DNA from: SAR86 cluster bacterium
Lineage (GTDB): Bacteria > Pseudomonadota > Gammaproteobacteria > Magnimaribacterales > AG-339-G14
Direction: 5' to 3'
DNA length: 64,000 nucleotides
Assembly (NCBI GenBank): GCA_028135785.1
Contig: JAOIHS010000005.1
Coordinates: 1-64,000, forward strand
Position 1 is the first letter of the stretch. Each line of letters starts with the position of its first letter. The position numbers were made by a program, and so were the translations under genes. The notes under the pieces were generated by a model. It made no database searches. It was not told the origin of the DNA and saw only the letters and a program-made list of their open reading frames with translations. Below are positions 8,016 through 16,394 of the stretch, in pieces.

Positions 8016-10184
8016 ATGAAAAAATTAATCTGTGTGAGTTTGGCGCTCACCTTCTTTAACGCCAATGTGTGGTCAAATAGTGAGCTGGAAGCAGTCACCA
8101 TTATCGGTACACAAGAGGACTTACAAACTCTTCCCGGGTCTGGAGCCATCATCACAACTGATGATTTAGACAAATTCGAATTTTCTGATGTTGGAAAAGC
8201 TCTAGCATTAGTACCTGGTGTATATTTTAGACCTGAAGATGGATATGGCTTAAGAGCCAATATAGGAATAAGAGGAACTATACCTAACAGATCTGCAAAA
8301 ATTGCTTTAATGGAAGATGGAATTTTAATTGCTCCAGCTCCATTGTCTGCTCCTGATGCATATTACACGCCTACGTTCGGCCGTATGTCCGGAATTGAAG
8401 TTAAAAAGGGACCTTCAGCCCTTACAGAGGGACCTAATACAATAGGTGGAGCTGTAAACTTAATAAGCACACCAATTCCTTCATCAAATAGTGGAAGTCT
8501 TAATTTGGAAATGGGTCAAGATGGAAGCCAAAAATTACATGCATACTACGGTGGTAATACAGGCGCCTTAGGTTTCTTAGTAGAAGTATATGATCACAAC
8601 ACTGATGGTTACATGGAAATTAACGGTAAACCTAACGAAGATACTGGGTTCGACAAAAATGACATGGTTTTAAAACTCTCTTATCAAATAAATGATAACA
8701 GCTCTTTGTTTTTAAAATATCAAGATTCAGATGAAACATCTGATCAAACTTATGTTGGACTAGCTGATGCTGATTTTACTATTAACCCATTGTCTCGATA
8801 TGCTTTAACTGCGCTTGATCAAATGAACAATGAACACGAAGGGTATAATCTTACTTATAGTACACAAAGAGAAAATATGAGCTTCACAGCTACTTATTTT
8901 TATAATGACTATATGAGAAATTGGTATAAGGCAGATAATATTGGAAGAGCTGTAAATGCAACAGGAACTCTTTCTCCAATAGCAGGTTTAACTGGAAATA
9001 TCGGAAATAAACTTCAAAATGTAATTGATGCATGTAATGACGGCTCTTCGCCAGATGCTTGCTTTACACTAAATGCAGTAAGTCCGGGAGCTGTTTTGGT
9101 TAAGAACAACAACAGAAAATATAATTCCGAAGGAATAGATCTTAAAGCTTCTTTTGAAAATGGTATTCATAATATTACTATCGGTTACCGTGATATGGAA
9201 GATTACGAAAGTCGTTATCAACTTGAAGACGGTTATTCAGTTGCTGTTGGCGGCGCAATGACAAAAACATTCACTGATACTTCAACTGGAACTAGCGATA
9301 ACAGGAGAAAAGACGGGCAGTTAACAGAATATTACATCACAGATTCAATATCTATGGGTAAGTGGACTGTTACTCCTGGAATTCGTCGATCTGATTACGA
9401 AACTACTGAACAAAAGTGGAGTGATGAACAAGCTAGGGCAACTCTATCTTCTTCTGCAACAAAAAAAGGAGACGCTACTTTATTCGGTATTGGAGCAACT
9501 TACAGCATGGATGACGGTATGCTCTATATGGGCCTTCATGAAGGAATGACTCCTACTATGGGCGATGCTGAAACTGCTGATAACTATGAAATCGGTTACA
9601 GAAACGATAATTTAGATATTGCTTATTTCTTATCTGACTACGATAACTTTGTAGCAACTTGTACCACCAGTAGTGGGTGTGCTGCAGGAGATGGAACACC
9701 TTTCAGTGGTGGTAGAGCAGAAGTATCAGGTATTGAAATATCTTACGTTGAAAGCTTCAATGAAGATGGTGAAGTACCAATGAGTATGGCTATAAATATT
9801 ACTTCGCAAGAAGCTGAGTTTAAAGGAACGTTCACAAGCTCTTTCTTTGGTGATGTAAATGCTGGAGATAATATGAAACAAATACCAGAAATTTTAGTCA
9901 GCATTGTCAATAGTGCTACGGTTCGAGGTACAACCTATAACACCATGGTAAGACATGTTGGCGATACTTGTTCTTCTAACTATGGAGCTTCTGGATGTAC
10001 AGTTTCTAACCAAATGGATGCTTACACTGTAATAGATATGAGTGCTGAAAGAAGTTTCGGTGATTTCGATGGTTATCTTAAAGTTGGAAACCTATGGAAT
10101 TCTGATGACAATATTTCACTTTTCTACGGCAAAAGAGCTCCAAGAGCTAGATATGTAGACGTAGGTGTTAAATACGATTTTTAA
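8016..10184 (+). CDS. TonB-dependent outer-membrane receptor, FecA-like ferric siderophore/citrate type
   Basis: This 722-residue outer-membrane receptor imports a ferric chelate using TonB energy. The chosen ATG at 8016 gives the signal peptide MKKLICVSLALTFFNANVWS; the earlier ATG in the track lies in a Fur box. The plug domain begins at VTIIGTQEDLQTLPGSGAIIT and contains NIGIRGTIPNRSAKIALMED and LIAPAPLSAPDAYYTPT, strongly reminiscent of FecA-type receptors. The TonB box probably lies in ELEAVTIIG. The C-terminus ends with aromatic F (VGVKYDF), as beta-barrels do. Cysteine pairs occur in extracellular-type loops (CNDGSSPDAC, CTTSSGC). The ligand is not certain. Confidence 0.88.
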   Translation: MKKLICVSLALTFFNANVWSNSELEAVTIIGTQEDLQTLPGSGAIITTDDLDKFEFSDVGKALALVPGVYFRPEDGYGLRANIGIRGTIPNRSAKIALMEDGILIAPAPLSAPDAYYTPTFGRMSGIEVKKGPSALTEGPNTIGGAVNLISTPIPSSNSGSLNLEMGQDGSQKLHAYYGGNTGALGFLVEVYDHNTDGYMEINGKPNEDTGFDKNDMVLKLSYQINDNSSLFLKYQDSDETSDQTYVGLADADFTINPLSRYALTALDQMNNEHEGYNLTYSTQRENMSFTATYFYNDYMRNWYKADNIGRAVNATGTLSPIAGLTGNIGNKLQNVIDACNDGSSPDACFTLNAVSPGAVLVKNNNRKYNSEGIDLKASFENGIHNITIGYRDMEDYESRYQLEDGYSVAVGGAMTKTFTDTSTGTSDNRRKDGQLTEYYITDSISMGKWTVTPGIRRSDYETTEQKWSDEQARATLSSSATKKGDATLFGIGATYSMDDGMLYMGLHEGMTPTMGDAETADNYEIGYRNDNLDIAYFLSDYDNFVATCTTSSGCAAGDGTPFSGGRAEVSGIEISYVESFNEDGEVPMSMAINITSQEAEFKGTFTSSFFGDVNAGDNMKQIPEILVSIVNSATVRGTTYNTMVRHVGDTCSSNYGASGCTVSNQMDAYTVIDMSAERSFGDFDGYLKVGNLWNSDDNISLFYGKRAPRARYVDVGVKYDF

Positions 10185-10195
10185 TCTAAGTTTTT

Positions 10196-10239
10196 CTTGG
10201 GGCGGGTATTGAATCATTCATATCATCTCCGCCCTCAAG
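10196..10239 (+). other. hairpin at the end of the receptor transcript
   Basis: CTTGGGGCGG pairs with CCGCCCTCAAG with one bulged base. It is enclosed by an outer 8-bp pair AATCTAAG (10183-10190) and CTTAGATT (10255-10262), which includes part of the receptor stop codon. No T-run follows, so it is not a standard intrinsic terminator. It could protect the receptor mRNA 3' end. A competing pairing GGGTAT/ATACCC exists. Confidence 0.55.
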
Positions 10240-10262
10240 ATACCCCCTAATATACTTAGATT

Positions 10263-10396
10263 ATTAACTAAACCCATTGCGGCAGAGGCACTGGGTTTGG
10301 ACCCTGAACTCGAAGCGGGAGAGGCTTCGAGTTCAATCTTAAAAGATAAAATCTTTCGGAAACCTTGCTCCCTAAGCAAGGTTTCTTTTTTTATTT
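10263..10396 (+). ncRNA. candidate structured small RNA between TonB receptor and hemA
   Basis: A TATACT hexamer at 10251-10256 could serve as a -10 box. From about 10263 the sequence is much richer in G and C than its surroundings. It holds a hairpin AAACCCA/TGGGTTT (10270-10298), then a perfect 11-bp hairpin GAACTCGAAGC/GCTTCGAGTTC (10306-10334), then an intrinsic terminator. The loops of the first two hairpins carry almost the same 11-mer, GCGGCAGAGGC and GCGGGAGAGGC. No open reading frame fits. It could be an independent small RNA or one processed from the receptor 3' UTR, in which case it would follow Fur control. No known RNA family was recognised. Confidence 0.5.
10359..10396 (+). terminator. 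intrinsic terminator
   Basis: A perfect 11-bp stem GAAACCTTGCT/AGCAAGGTTTC with loop CCCTA is followed by a run rich in T (TTTTTTTATTTTT). The T-run is on the plus strand, so it ends transcription coming from the receptor or the candidate small RNA, and not hemA, which runs on the minus strand. Confidence 0.9.
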
Positions 10397-10454
10397 TTAA
10401 GAAAAGTAATATAGAAGCATTTAAAACAGGAAGTGGGTGAAGCTTGAGTAATTT

Positions 10455-11720
10455 TTAATATATTTTTGAAACTTTTGAAACTTGATTTTCTTTATCAGCA
10501 TCTAAGACCTTTTCCGATCTCTTAAGATCTAATGCAGTCCAGACGGAATCTAAAGCTTTGACAAAATTCTTAATGTCTTGAGCTTTATGCTTAGGAGTTA
10601 TAGTAACTCTAAATCTTTCATCTCCTTTTGGCACTGTCGGGAAGAAAACTGGTTGAATATATATTCCAAAATCATCAATCAACATATTAGATGCTTTTCT
10701 GCATAAGTCAGGGTCGTAAAGATGAATAGGAACGATGTGACTATCATTATCAAGAAATGGTATATTTACTTCCGTTAAACCTTTTCTGATTAGATCCGAA
10801 TTCTTTTTAATATTGCTCCTGAGAAGGTCCGAACCTTTAGTCAGTTTGATTGCTTCCAACGATGCAGCTGCGATACTAGGATTTGCAGATGATGTAAAAA
10901 TAAAGCCTGGTGCAAAACTACGAACAAAATCAATGATATCTTTATCAGCGGCAATGTATCCACCCATTTGTCCAAAGGCCTTGGATAAGGTCCCATTAAT
11001 AATATCTATATCATCTGAAAGGTTTTGTTCTGCTGCAATGCCTCTTCCTTCTGGTCCGTATAAGCCAACTGAATGAACTTCATCTAAATAAGTTAGAGCA
11101 TTATATTTCTTTGCAATTTCTATAATTTTCCTTATTGGCGATCTTAAGCCTTCCATTGAATATAAAGATTCAAAAACAATTAATTTAGGCGTATTTGCAT
11201 CTGAGGTTTTGAGGAGCTCTTCTAGATGTTCAGCATCATTGTGTTTGAAAACATGAGTTTTTGCATTTGCGTTTTTAATTCCTTGAATCATTGAAGCATG
11301 ATTCAATTCGTCTGAATAAACCTCACAACCTTCTAGTTTTTTACATAAAGTCCATAAAGTAGATTGATTAGCTGTATAAGCAGATGGAAATAAGAGACTT
11401 GATTCTTTGTTATGAAACTCTGCTAAAGACCTTTCTAGATCAGCATGATAGGTAGAAGTTCCAGAAATATTTCTAGTGCCGCCGGAGCCTGTTCCTAATT
11501 CTTTTATTACTTTCAAAGATTTTAAAATCACCACAGGGTGTTGGCTAAGGTTTAAATAGTCATTACTACACCAAACCTCTACAGCTCTTTCTTTGCCTTC
11601 GAATCTTTCAGTCGCCTTTGGAAAGTTAACCTGATTTCTATTTATTTCCCTAAATTTACGATAAAGACCTTGAGATTTAAGAGATATTAACTCGTCAGAA
11701 AAGTATTTCGAATAATTCAT
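10455..11720 (-). CDS. hemA: 5-aminolevulinate synthase (Shemin/C4 pathway)
   Basis: This PLP enzyme condenses glycine with succinyl-CoA to give 5-aminolevulinate, the first step of heme synthesis. Over 421 residues it follows alphaproteobacterial/mitochondrial ALAS closely: VWCSNDYLNLSQHPVV, GTGSGGTRNISGTSTYH, DELNHASMIQGI, YLDEVHSVGLYGPEGRG, and the PLP lysine in NGTLSKAFGQMGGY (about K247). SHIVPIHLYDP and GIYIQPVFFPTVPKG are C-terminal ALAS hallmarks that separate it from KBL, BioF and serine palmitoyltransferase. Most gammaproteobacteria instead make ALA from glutamyl-tRNA, so this gene may have been acquired by transfer. It is divergent from the hemC-B-E-H-F-G run and probably shares its control region. 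Confidence 0.95.
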   Translation of the reverse strand: MNYSKYFSDELISLKSQGLYRKFREINRNQVNFPKATERFEGKERAVEVWCSNDYLNLSQHPVVILKSLKVIKELGTGSGGTRNISGTSTYHADLERSLAEFHNKESSLLFPSAYTANQSTLWTLCKKLEGCEVYSDELNHASMIQGIKNANAKTHVFKHNDAEHLEELLKTSDANTPKLIVFESLYSMEGLRSPIRKIIEIAKKYNALTYLDEVHSVGLYGPEGRGIAAEQNLSDDIDIINGTLSKAFGQMGGYIAADKDIIDFVRSFAPGFIFTSSANPSIAAASLEAIKLTKGSDLLRSNIKKNSDLIRKGLTEVNIPFLDNDSHIVPIHLYDPDLCRKASNMLIDDFGIYIQPVFFPTVPKGDERFRVTITPKHKAQDIKNFVKALDSVWTALDLKRSEKVLDADKENQVSKVSKIY

Positions 11721-11840
11721 TGTTTATAATATTAACGTTTAGTCCTAAAAATGTTGGATAAGTTTAAAACATAGTTAGTTTTTTTGTACAGAAAATTTAT
11801 AATTAACTAATTAATTATAATTAAAGGTTATATTGAAAAA
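11721..11840. promoter_or_regulatory. divergent hemA / hemC control region
   Basis: This 120-bp AT-rich gap separates the divergent hemA and hemC genes. On the plus strand a TATAAT (11798-11803) could be the hemC -10, with a poor -35 (TTAGTT) 17 bp upstream. A second TATAAT-like hexamer lies at 11816-11821. No Fur box of the quality seen at 4468 or 7960 is present. An AAGG at 11824-11827 may be the hemC ribosome binding site. Confidence 0.4.
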
Positions 11841-13343
11841 TTGAAAAATTTAAGAATCATTTCTCGAAAAAGTAATTTGGCTAAAATCCAAGCAAAGATA
11901 GTTGGCGATAAAATTTTAAATATTTATCCAGATATAAATATTGAATATCTCTCAAAAGAAACCCAAGGAGATATAGATCTAACTACCCCACTAAGCAAAA
12001 TGCCTGCAATAGGAGTATTTACCAATGATATTAGAAACGAGCTTATCACCAATAAAGCAGATATCGCAGTTCATTCATGGAAGGACTTACCTGTTGAAAT
12101 GGAGACAGGTACGGATATTTACGCAACAATTGAAAGAGGTGATTTAAGAGATATTTTACTTTTTAAAAAAACCTCTGTTAAAAAAAAGAATATAAACATT
12201 CTTACTTCTTCTCCCAGAAGATCCGAGAACCTATCAGCGTTTCTCCCGATGGCTTTGCCATCACAGCCTAATTTTGTAAATTTTTTAGATGTTAGAGGAA
12301 ATATTGCTACCCGCATTGAAAAATTAATTATTTCTGAGGCAGACGGCCTTGTTATTGCAAAAGTAGCTTTAGATAGAATATTTCAGTCTCAACTTAACTC
12401 AGCTAATCTAGAAAAAGAGAAAATTAAAGAAATTTTTAAATCATTAACTTGGATGATTCTTCCTTTGTCAAAAAATCCTTCAGCACCTGCTCAAGGTGCC
12501 TTAGCAATAGAAGCAAGATCAGATGATGAGGAAACTAGAAGCTTATTGGGAAAAATAAATGACAGAGGTGTTTTTTTATCGGTAAGTAAAGAACGACAAA
12601 TCCTTAAAAATTATGGCGGCGGTTGTCATCAAAAAATTGGAGTTAGCTGTGAATCTTTAAAAATGGGTGAGGTTCTCACTTTGAAAGGTCTAACGGAAAA
12701 TGGAGAAATACTAGATCAAAAAGAATTTTCTCCTCATCAAAAATTTAAGAATCAAAATTTGAAAGGAATTACTAATTTTTATCCAGAAGAAGGTGAGAAA
12801 TCTCTTTTATTTGATCGTAATGAGATATCAGAATCTGTTAAGACTATAGAAAGCATTAAAAATTCGGGCATATACGTAAGCCGAGCAAATGCCTTGCCAA
12901 AGGAAGTCAAAATAGATCCCACAAATATAATTTGGACCAGCGGCATTGAAACATGGGAAAACTTAGCGAAGTTAGGCTTATGGGTTAATGGGTCGTCAGA
13001 TAGCTTGGGCGAAGAACAATGCGAAGCTGAAAATATTTTAGGTAATATCAAATGGTACAAACTTACACACAATCTAGCTTCACAAAGAAAGAAAGAAATC
13101 ATATCTACTTATGAGTTGATTGAAAAAGAAATTCCAGAAAAAGTAGCGCACGCGAGTCATTTCTATTGGATGAGCGCTAGTTCTTTTAAATATGCTCTTA
13201 AAAAAAAGCCCGAAATTGAAAATGCAAATCATGCCTGTGGAATGGGAAGAACATTTGATGAGATAAACACTATTATTCCGGGAAAGGTTTATCCTTATCT
13301 TAAATACAAAGACTGGCTAGATAAAATTAGACAAGCAAAGTAA
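11841..13343 (+). CDS. hemC: hydroxymethylbilane synthase with a C-terminal extra domain (possible HemD-like fusion)
   Basis: Residues 1 to about 305 form porphobilinogen deaminase, which joins four porphobilinogens into hydroxymethylbilane. The catalytic Asp motif is DIAVHSWKDLP, substrate arginines lie in SSPRRSENL and DVRGNIATRI, and the dipyrromethane cofactor Cys is in GGGCHQKIGV (about C262). HemC usually stops near residue 310, but this protein runs to 500. The extra ~190 residues contain IIWTSGIETWENLAKLGLWV and FYWMSASSFKYAL, which faintly recall uroporphyrinogen-III synthase strands ("TSxxA"). The position in a heme operon otherwise lacking hemD makes a divergent HemD domain attractive, but this is inference. 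The start is TTG. Confidence 0.9.
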   Translation: MKNLRIISRKSNLAKIQAKIVGDKILNIYPDINIEYLSKETQGDIDLTTPLSKMPAIGVFTNDIRNELITNKADIAVHSWKDLPVEMETGTDIYATIERGDLRDILLFKKTSVKKKNINILTSSPRRSENLSAFLPMALPSQPNFVNFLDVRGNIATRIEKLIISEADGLVIAKVALDRIFQSQLNSANLEKEKIKEIFKSLTWMILPLSKNPSAPAQGALAIEARSDDEETRSLLGKINDRGVFLSVSKERQILKNYGGGCHQKIGVSCESLKMGEVLTLKGLTENGEILDQKEFSPHQKFKNQNLKGITNFYPEEGEKSLLFDRNEISESVKTIESIKNSGIYVSRANALPKEVKIDPTNIIWTSGIETWENLAKLGLWVNGSSDSLGEEQCEAENILGNIKWYKLTHNLASQRKKEIISTYELIEKEIPEKVAHASHFYWMSASSFKYALKKKPEIENANHACGMGRTFDEINTIIPGKVYPYLKYKDWLDKIRQAK

Positions 13344-13364
13344 CATTGCCAACCAGTATAGAAA

Positions 13365-14360
13365 ATGAAGAATTTATCTAGAAAGTTTCCAATGACCAGG
13401 CTTAGAAGAACAAGATCTAAAGCCGGTTTAAGAGCAATGCTAGCTGAGGTCAACCTAAGAAAGGAAGATCTAATCCAGCCAGTTTTTATAAAAGAAGATT
13501 TAAAAGGGCTTGAGCCCATAGATTCTATGCCTGGGATCAATCGTTTCGGCTTAGATGCTATAAATAAAGAAGTAAAGGAAATTGTTGATTTAGGAATTAA
13601 ATCTATTGCAGTATTCCCTGTAATTAATGAAGAAAAAAAAGACTCTGCCGGTTTAGAAGCCGTTAACAAAGATAATTTAATTTCAATTGCCATCCAGCAA
13701 ATTAAAAAAGAATTTCCAGAATTAATCATTATCGCTGACGTCGCGTTGGATCCTTATACTAATCACGGGCATGATGGAGTATTGGATGAATCTGGAGAAG
13801 TAGATAATGATGCTTCTTTATTAGTTCTTAAAGAACAGGCTTTAATTTTAGCTAAAGCGGGAACGGATGTAATAGCTCCTTCTGACATGATGGACGGAAG
13901 GATAGGCGTCATTAGGGAATCTCTAGAAGAAGCAGGATTTAAAAATACTGCAATTTGTGCTTATTCAGCAAAATATAGTTCAAAATTTTATGGGCCATTT
14001 AAAGATGCAGTTGAGTCAGCTAAATTTTTTGGAAACAAGACTAAAGATAGTTATCAGATGGCTATCAATAACATTGATGAAGCATTGCATGAAGTTTCAA
14101 TGGATATAAACGAAGGTGCAGATATTGTAATGGTCAAACCAGGTATGCCTTATTTAGACGTTTTAAAAGCGGTTAAAGATGCTTTTGGAATGCCTACATT
14201 TGTTTATCAAGTAAGCGGGGAATACTCCATGATGAAGGCAGCTATAGAGAAGGGCTGGCTTTCTGAAGAAGTAATTTTTGAATCATTAATCGCATTCAAA
14301 AGAGCTGGAGCTGATTGCATTCTTACATATGCTGCTAAAGATATAGCAAGCCGATTATAA
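13365..14360 (+). CDS. hemB: delta-aminolevulinic acid dehydratase (porphobilinogen synthase), Asp-type metal site
   Basis: This enzyme condenses two ALA molecules to porphobilinogen. The 331-residue protein carries the Schiff-base lysines in AYSAKYSSKFYGPF (about K203) and MVKPGMPYLD (about K258). The metal-binding loop at about residues 125-138 reads DVALDPYTNHGHDG. The cysteines of zinc enzymes (DVCLCxYTxHGHCG) are replaced by A/D, as in magnesium-dependent enzymes of Pseudomonas and Bradyrhizobium. It follows hemC after 21 bp in the same operon. Confidence 0.96.
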   Translation: MKNLSRKFPMTRLRRTRSKAGLRAMLAEVNLRKEDLIQPVFIKEDLKGLEPIDSMPGINRFGLDAINKEVKEIVDLGIKSIAVFPVINEEKKDSAGLEAVNKDNLISIAIQQIKKEFPELIIIADVALDPYTNHGHDGVLDESGEVDNDASLLVLKEQALILAKAGTDVIAPSDMMDGRIGVIRESLEEAGFKNTAICAYSAKYSSKFYGPFKDAVESAKFFGNKTKDSYQMAINNIDEALHEVSMDINEGADIVMVKPGMPYLDVLKAVKDAFGMPTFVYQVSGEYSMMKAAIEKGWLSEEVIFESLIAFKRAGADCILTYAAKDIASRL

Positions 14361-14367
14361 TAATTAA

Positions 14368-15390
14368 ATGTCGAATAAAAGATTTGTTAATGCTTTATCA
14401 AGAAAGCCACAAAAAGTGCCACCCATATGGATGATGCGACAAGCAGGAAGGTATCACTCTCATTATCAAAATCTAAAAAGAACTTACACATTTGAAGAGC
14501 TCTGTAAAAGCCCTGTTCTTTCAGCTGAAACAGCTATGGGACCTATTGAAGATTTTGATTTTGACGTAGCTATTTTATTTAGCGATATTTTATTTCCACT
14601 AGAGTCTTTAGGGATGAATCTTTCATATAATCCAGGGCCTCAATTTTCTAAAATATTATCAGAAGAAAATGCTTCACAATTATTCAATCAAAGTGACCCT
14701 ATTAGCTCTCTAACTTTTCAGGCTGAGGCAATAGAAAGAACACTAGAAAGACTTCCTGCTGATAAATCAATGATAGGTTTTATTGGCGGACCATGGACGC
14801 TTCTGTCTTATGCAATGGGACTAAATAAAGAAATAAAAGTTGATTCTTTAAATGATTTTCATTGGCAAATGATGCAAGAAAAAATCATTCCATTATTAAA
14901 AGACAATATTGGTTTGCAAATTTCTGCAGGTGCAGAAATTGTAATGATTTTCGATTCATCAGCTCACCAACTAAATACAAATGATTTTGAAAAGTATATA
15001 CGATTAGTTTTATCTTCTTTGGTTCCAGATTATTTCAATCAGATTGGGTACTATGCAAAAGATGGAGTAGATTACAGTTTAATTGAATCAATAAAAGTTG
15101 AATTAGACTCTCCTTTAGCAGGCATTGGAATTGATGCTAATCAATCCATTGTTCCTTTCTTCACGCCCTCCAGAAGCGGTTTTATTCAAGGTAACTTTGA
15201 TGAAAAAATTATCAATCAACCAGGTATCACTTTTTTAAAAGAGTTAGATAAGTACATTAGAGAAATAGATAAGTGTTCAGAAATAGATAGAGCTGGATGG
15301 GTTTGTGGTTTGGGGCACGGCATTCTTAAAACAACACCAGAAGAAAATGTAAGACTATTTGTAAAAAAAATTAGAGAAGCATTTGCATGA
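14368..15390 (+). CDS. hemE: uroporphyrinogen decarboxylase
   Basis: This 340-residue cytosolic enzyme removes four acetate carboxyls from uroporphyrinogen III to give coproporphyrinogen III. The N-terminal signature PPIWMMRQAGRYHSHYQ is present. ILFSDILFPLESLGM supplies the catalytic Asp, FIGGPWTLLSYAMG is conserved, and the C-terminal VCGLGHGILKTTPEENV is typical. It lies 7 bp after hemB and overlaps hemH by four bases (ATGA), showing translational coupling. Confidence 0.96.
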   Translation: MSNKRFVNALSRKPQKVPPIWMMRQAGRYHSHYQNLKRTYTFEELCKSPVLSAETAMGPIEDFDFDVAILFSDILFPLESLGMNLSYNPGPQFSKILSEENASQLFNQSDPISSLTFQAEAIERTLERLPADKSMIGFIGGPWTLLSYAMGLNKEIKVDSLNDFHWQMMQEKIIPLLKDNIGLQISAGAEIVMIFDSSAHQLNTNDFEKYIRLVLSSLVPDYFNQIGYYAKDGVDYSLIESIKVELDSPLAGIGIDANQSIVPFFTPSRSGFIQGNFDEKIINQPGITFLKELDKYIREIDKCSEIDRAGWVCGLGHGILKTTPEENVRLFVKKIREAFA

Positions 15391-16394
15391 GTTTTTTAGG
15401 AGAACAAGAATTCGAACATAAGCCTTCTGAAAAGATAGGAATATTGATTTGTAATTTAGGAACACCAGATAGTTTTAAAACTAAAGATGTAAGAAAGTTT
15501 CTAAAACAATTTTTATCTGACGGAAGAGTAATAGAAATTCCTAAAATCATATGGTGGTTTATATTAAATGGAGTAATTTTAATTTTTAGACCTTCAAAAT
15601 CTGCAAAATTATATAAATCTGTCTGGACTCAAGAAGGCTCCCCATTGATGGTTTACTCTGAAAAATTAGTAAATGAATTAAAGAAAGGTTTCTCAGAGAA
15701 TTCTGAAATAGAACTTGCTATGAGATATGGAAACCCTAGTATCGAAGAAGGTTTATTATCTTTAAAAAATAAAAATTGTAGAAATTTAATTATTCTTCCG
15801 ATGTTTCCTCAATATTCAGGAACTACAACAGGGAGCGTCTTTGATGAAGTCTCTAGGGTGCTATCGAAATGGCGCTGGGTGCCTAATCTAAACTTTATAA
15901 ATAGCTATCATGATGACGAAGATTATATATCAGCTCTTTCAGAGTCTCTTGAAGATCAAATAAAAAAAGTATCTCCCCAAAAAATAATTTTTTCTTATCA
16001 TGGAATTCCAAAAAGAAACTTCACACAAGGAGACCCTTATCATTGCTTGTGTAAAAAAACGACTCGCTTAGTAGCTGAAAAATTGGATCTTGAAGAAACT
16101 TCATATATGACAACCTTTCAATCTCGTTTTGGAAGAGCAGAATGGTTGAAACCTTATACTAGTGAAATTATGGAAAATCTTCCGCAAGAAAATATCAGAA
16201 ATATTTTAGTTATAGCTCCTGGATTTAGCGTAGATTGTCTAGAGACTATCGAAGAAATTGATGAGGAAAATAAAGAAATCTTTATGGAAGCCGGCGGAGA
16301 GATTTTTAACTATGTGCCTTGCTTAAATGATTCTCAACCTCATATTAATTTTATAAAGAATTTTTTACTCAAACAAATAGCTATTTGGAAATAA
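15387..16394 (+). CDS. hemH: ferrochelatase
   Basis: This enzyme inserts Fe2+ into protoporphyrin IX, the last step to protoheme. The 335-residue protein has LICNLGTPDSFKTKDVRKFL at the start, the catalytic His in SYHGIPKRN, and CLETIEEIDEEN carrying the conserved Glu. A CLCKKTTRLVAEKL stretch contributes two cysteines of the kind found in many proteobacterial ferrochelatases. It sits before hemF and hemG in gene order although it acts after them in the pathway. The start overlaps hemE by ATGA and the stop overlaps the hemF start (TAATG). Confidence 0.96.
   Translation: MSFLGEQEFEHKPSEKIGILICNLGTPDSFKTKDVRKFLKQFLSDGRVIEIPKIIWWFILNGVILIFRPSKSAKLYKSVWTQEGSPLMVYSEKLVNELKKGFSENSEIELAMRYGNPSIEEGLLSLKNKNCRNLIILPMFPQYSGTTTGSVFDEVSRVLSKWRWVPNLNFINSYHDDEDYISALSESLEDQIKKVSPQKIIFSYHGIPKRNFTQGDPYHCLCKKTTRLVAEKLDLEETSYMTTFQSRFGRAEWLKPYTSEIMENLPQENIRNILVIAPGFSVDCLETIEEIDEENKEIFMEAGGEIFNYVPCLNDSQPHINFIKNFLLKQIAIWK

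Noticed and set aside
10359-10396. Terminator for hemA
   Set aside because: The T-run is on the plus strand, while hemA is on the minus strand; the reverse reading lacks a T-run after the stem.
10813-11076. 87-residue plus-strand ORF inside hemA
   Set aside because: It is antisense to a strongly conserved ALA synthase and shows no recognisable protein pattern.
13295-13729. 144-residue minus-strand ORF over the hemC/hemB junction
   Set aside because: It is a shadow of two well-conserved genes, and its composition is that of antisense translation.
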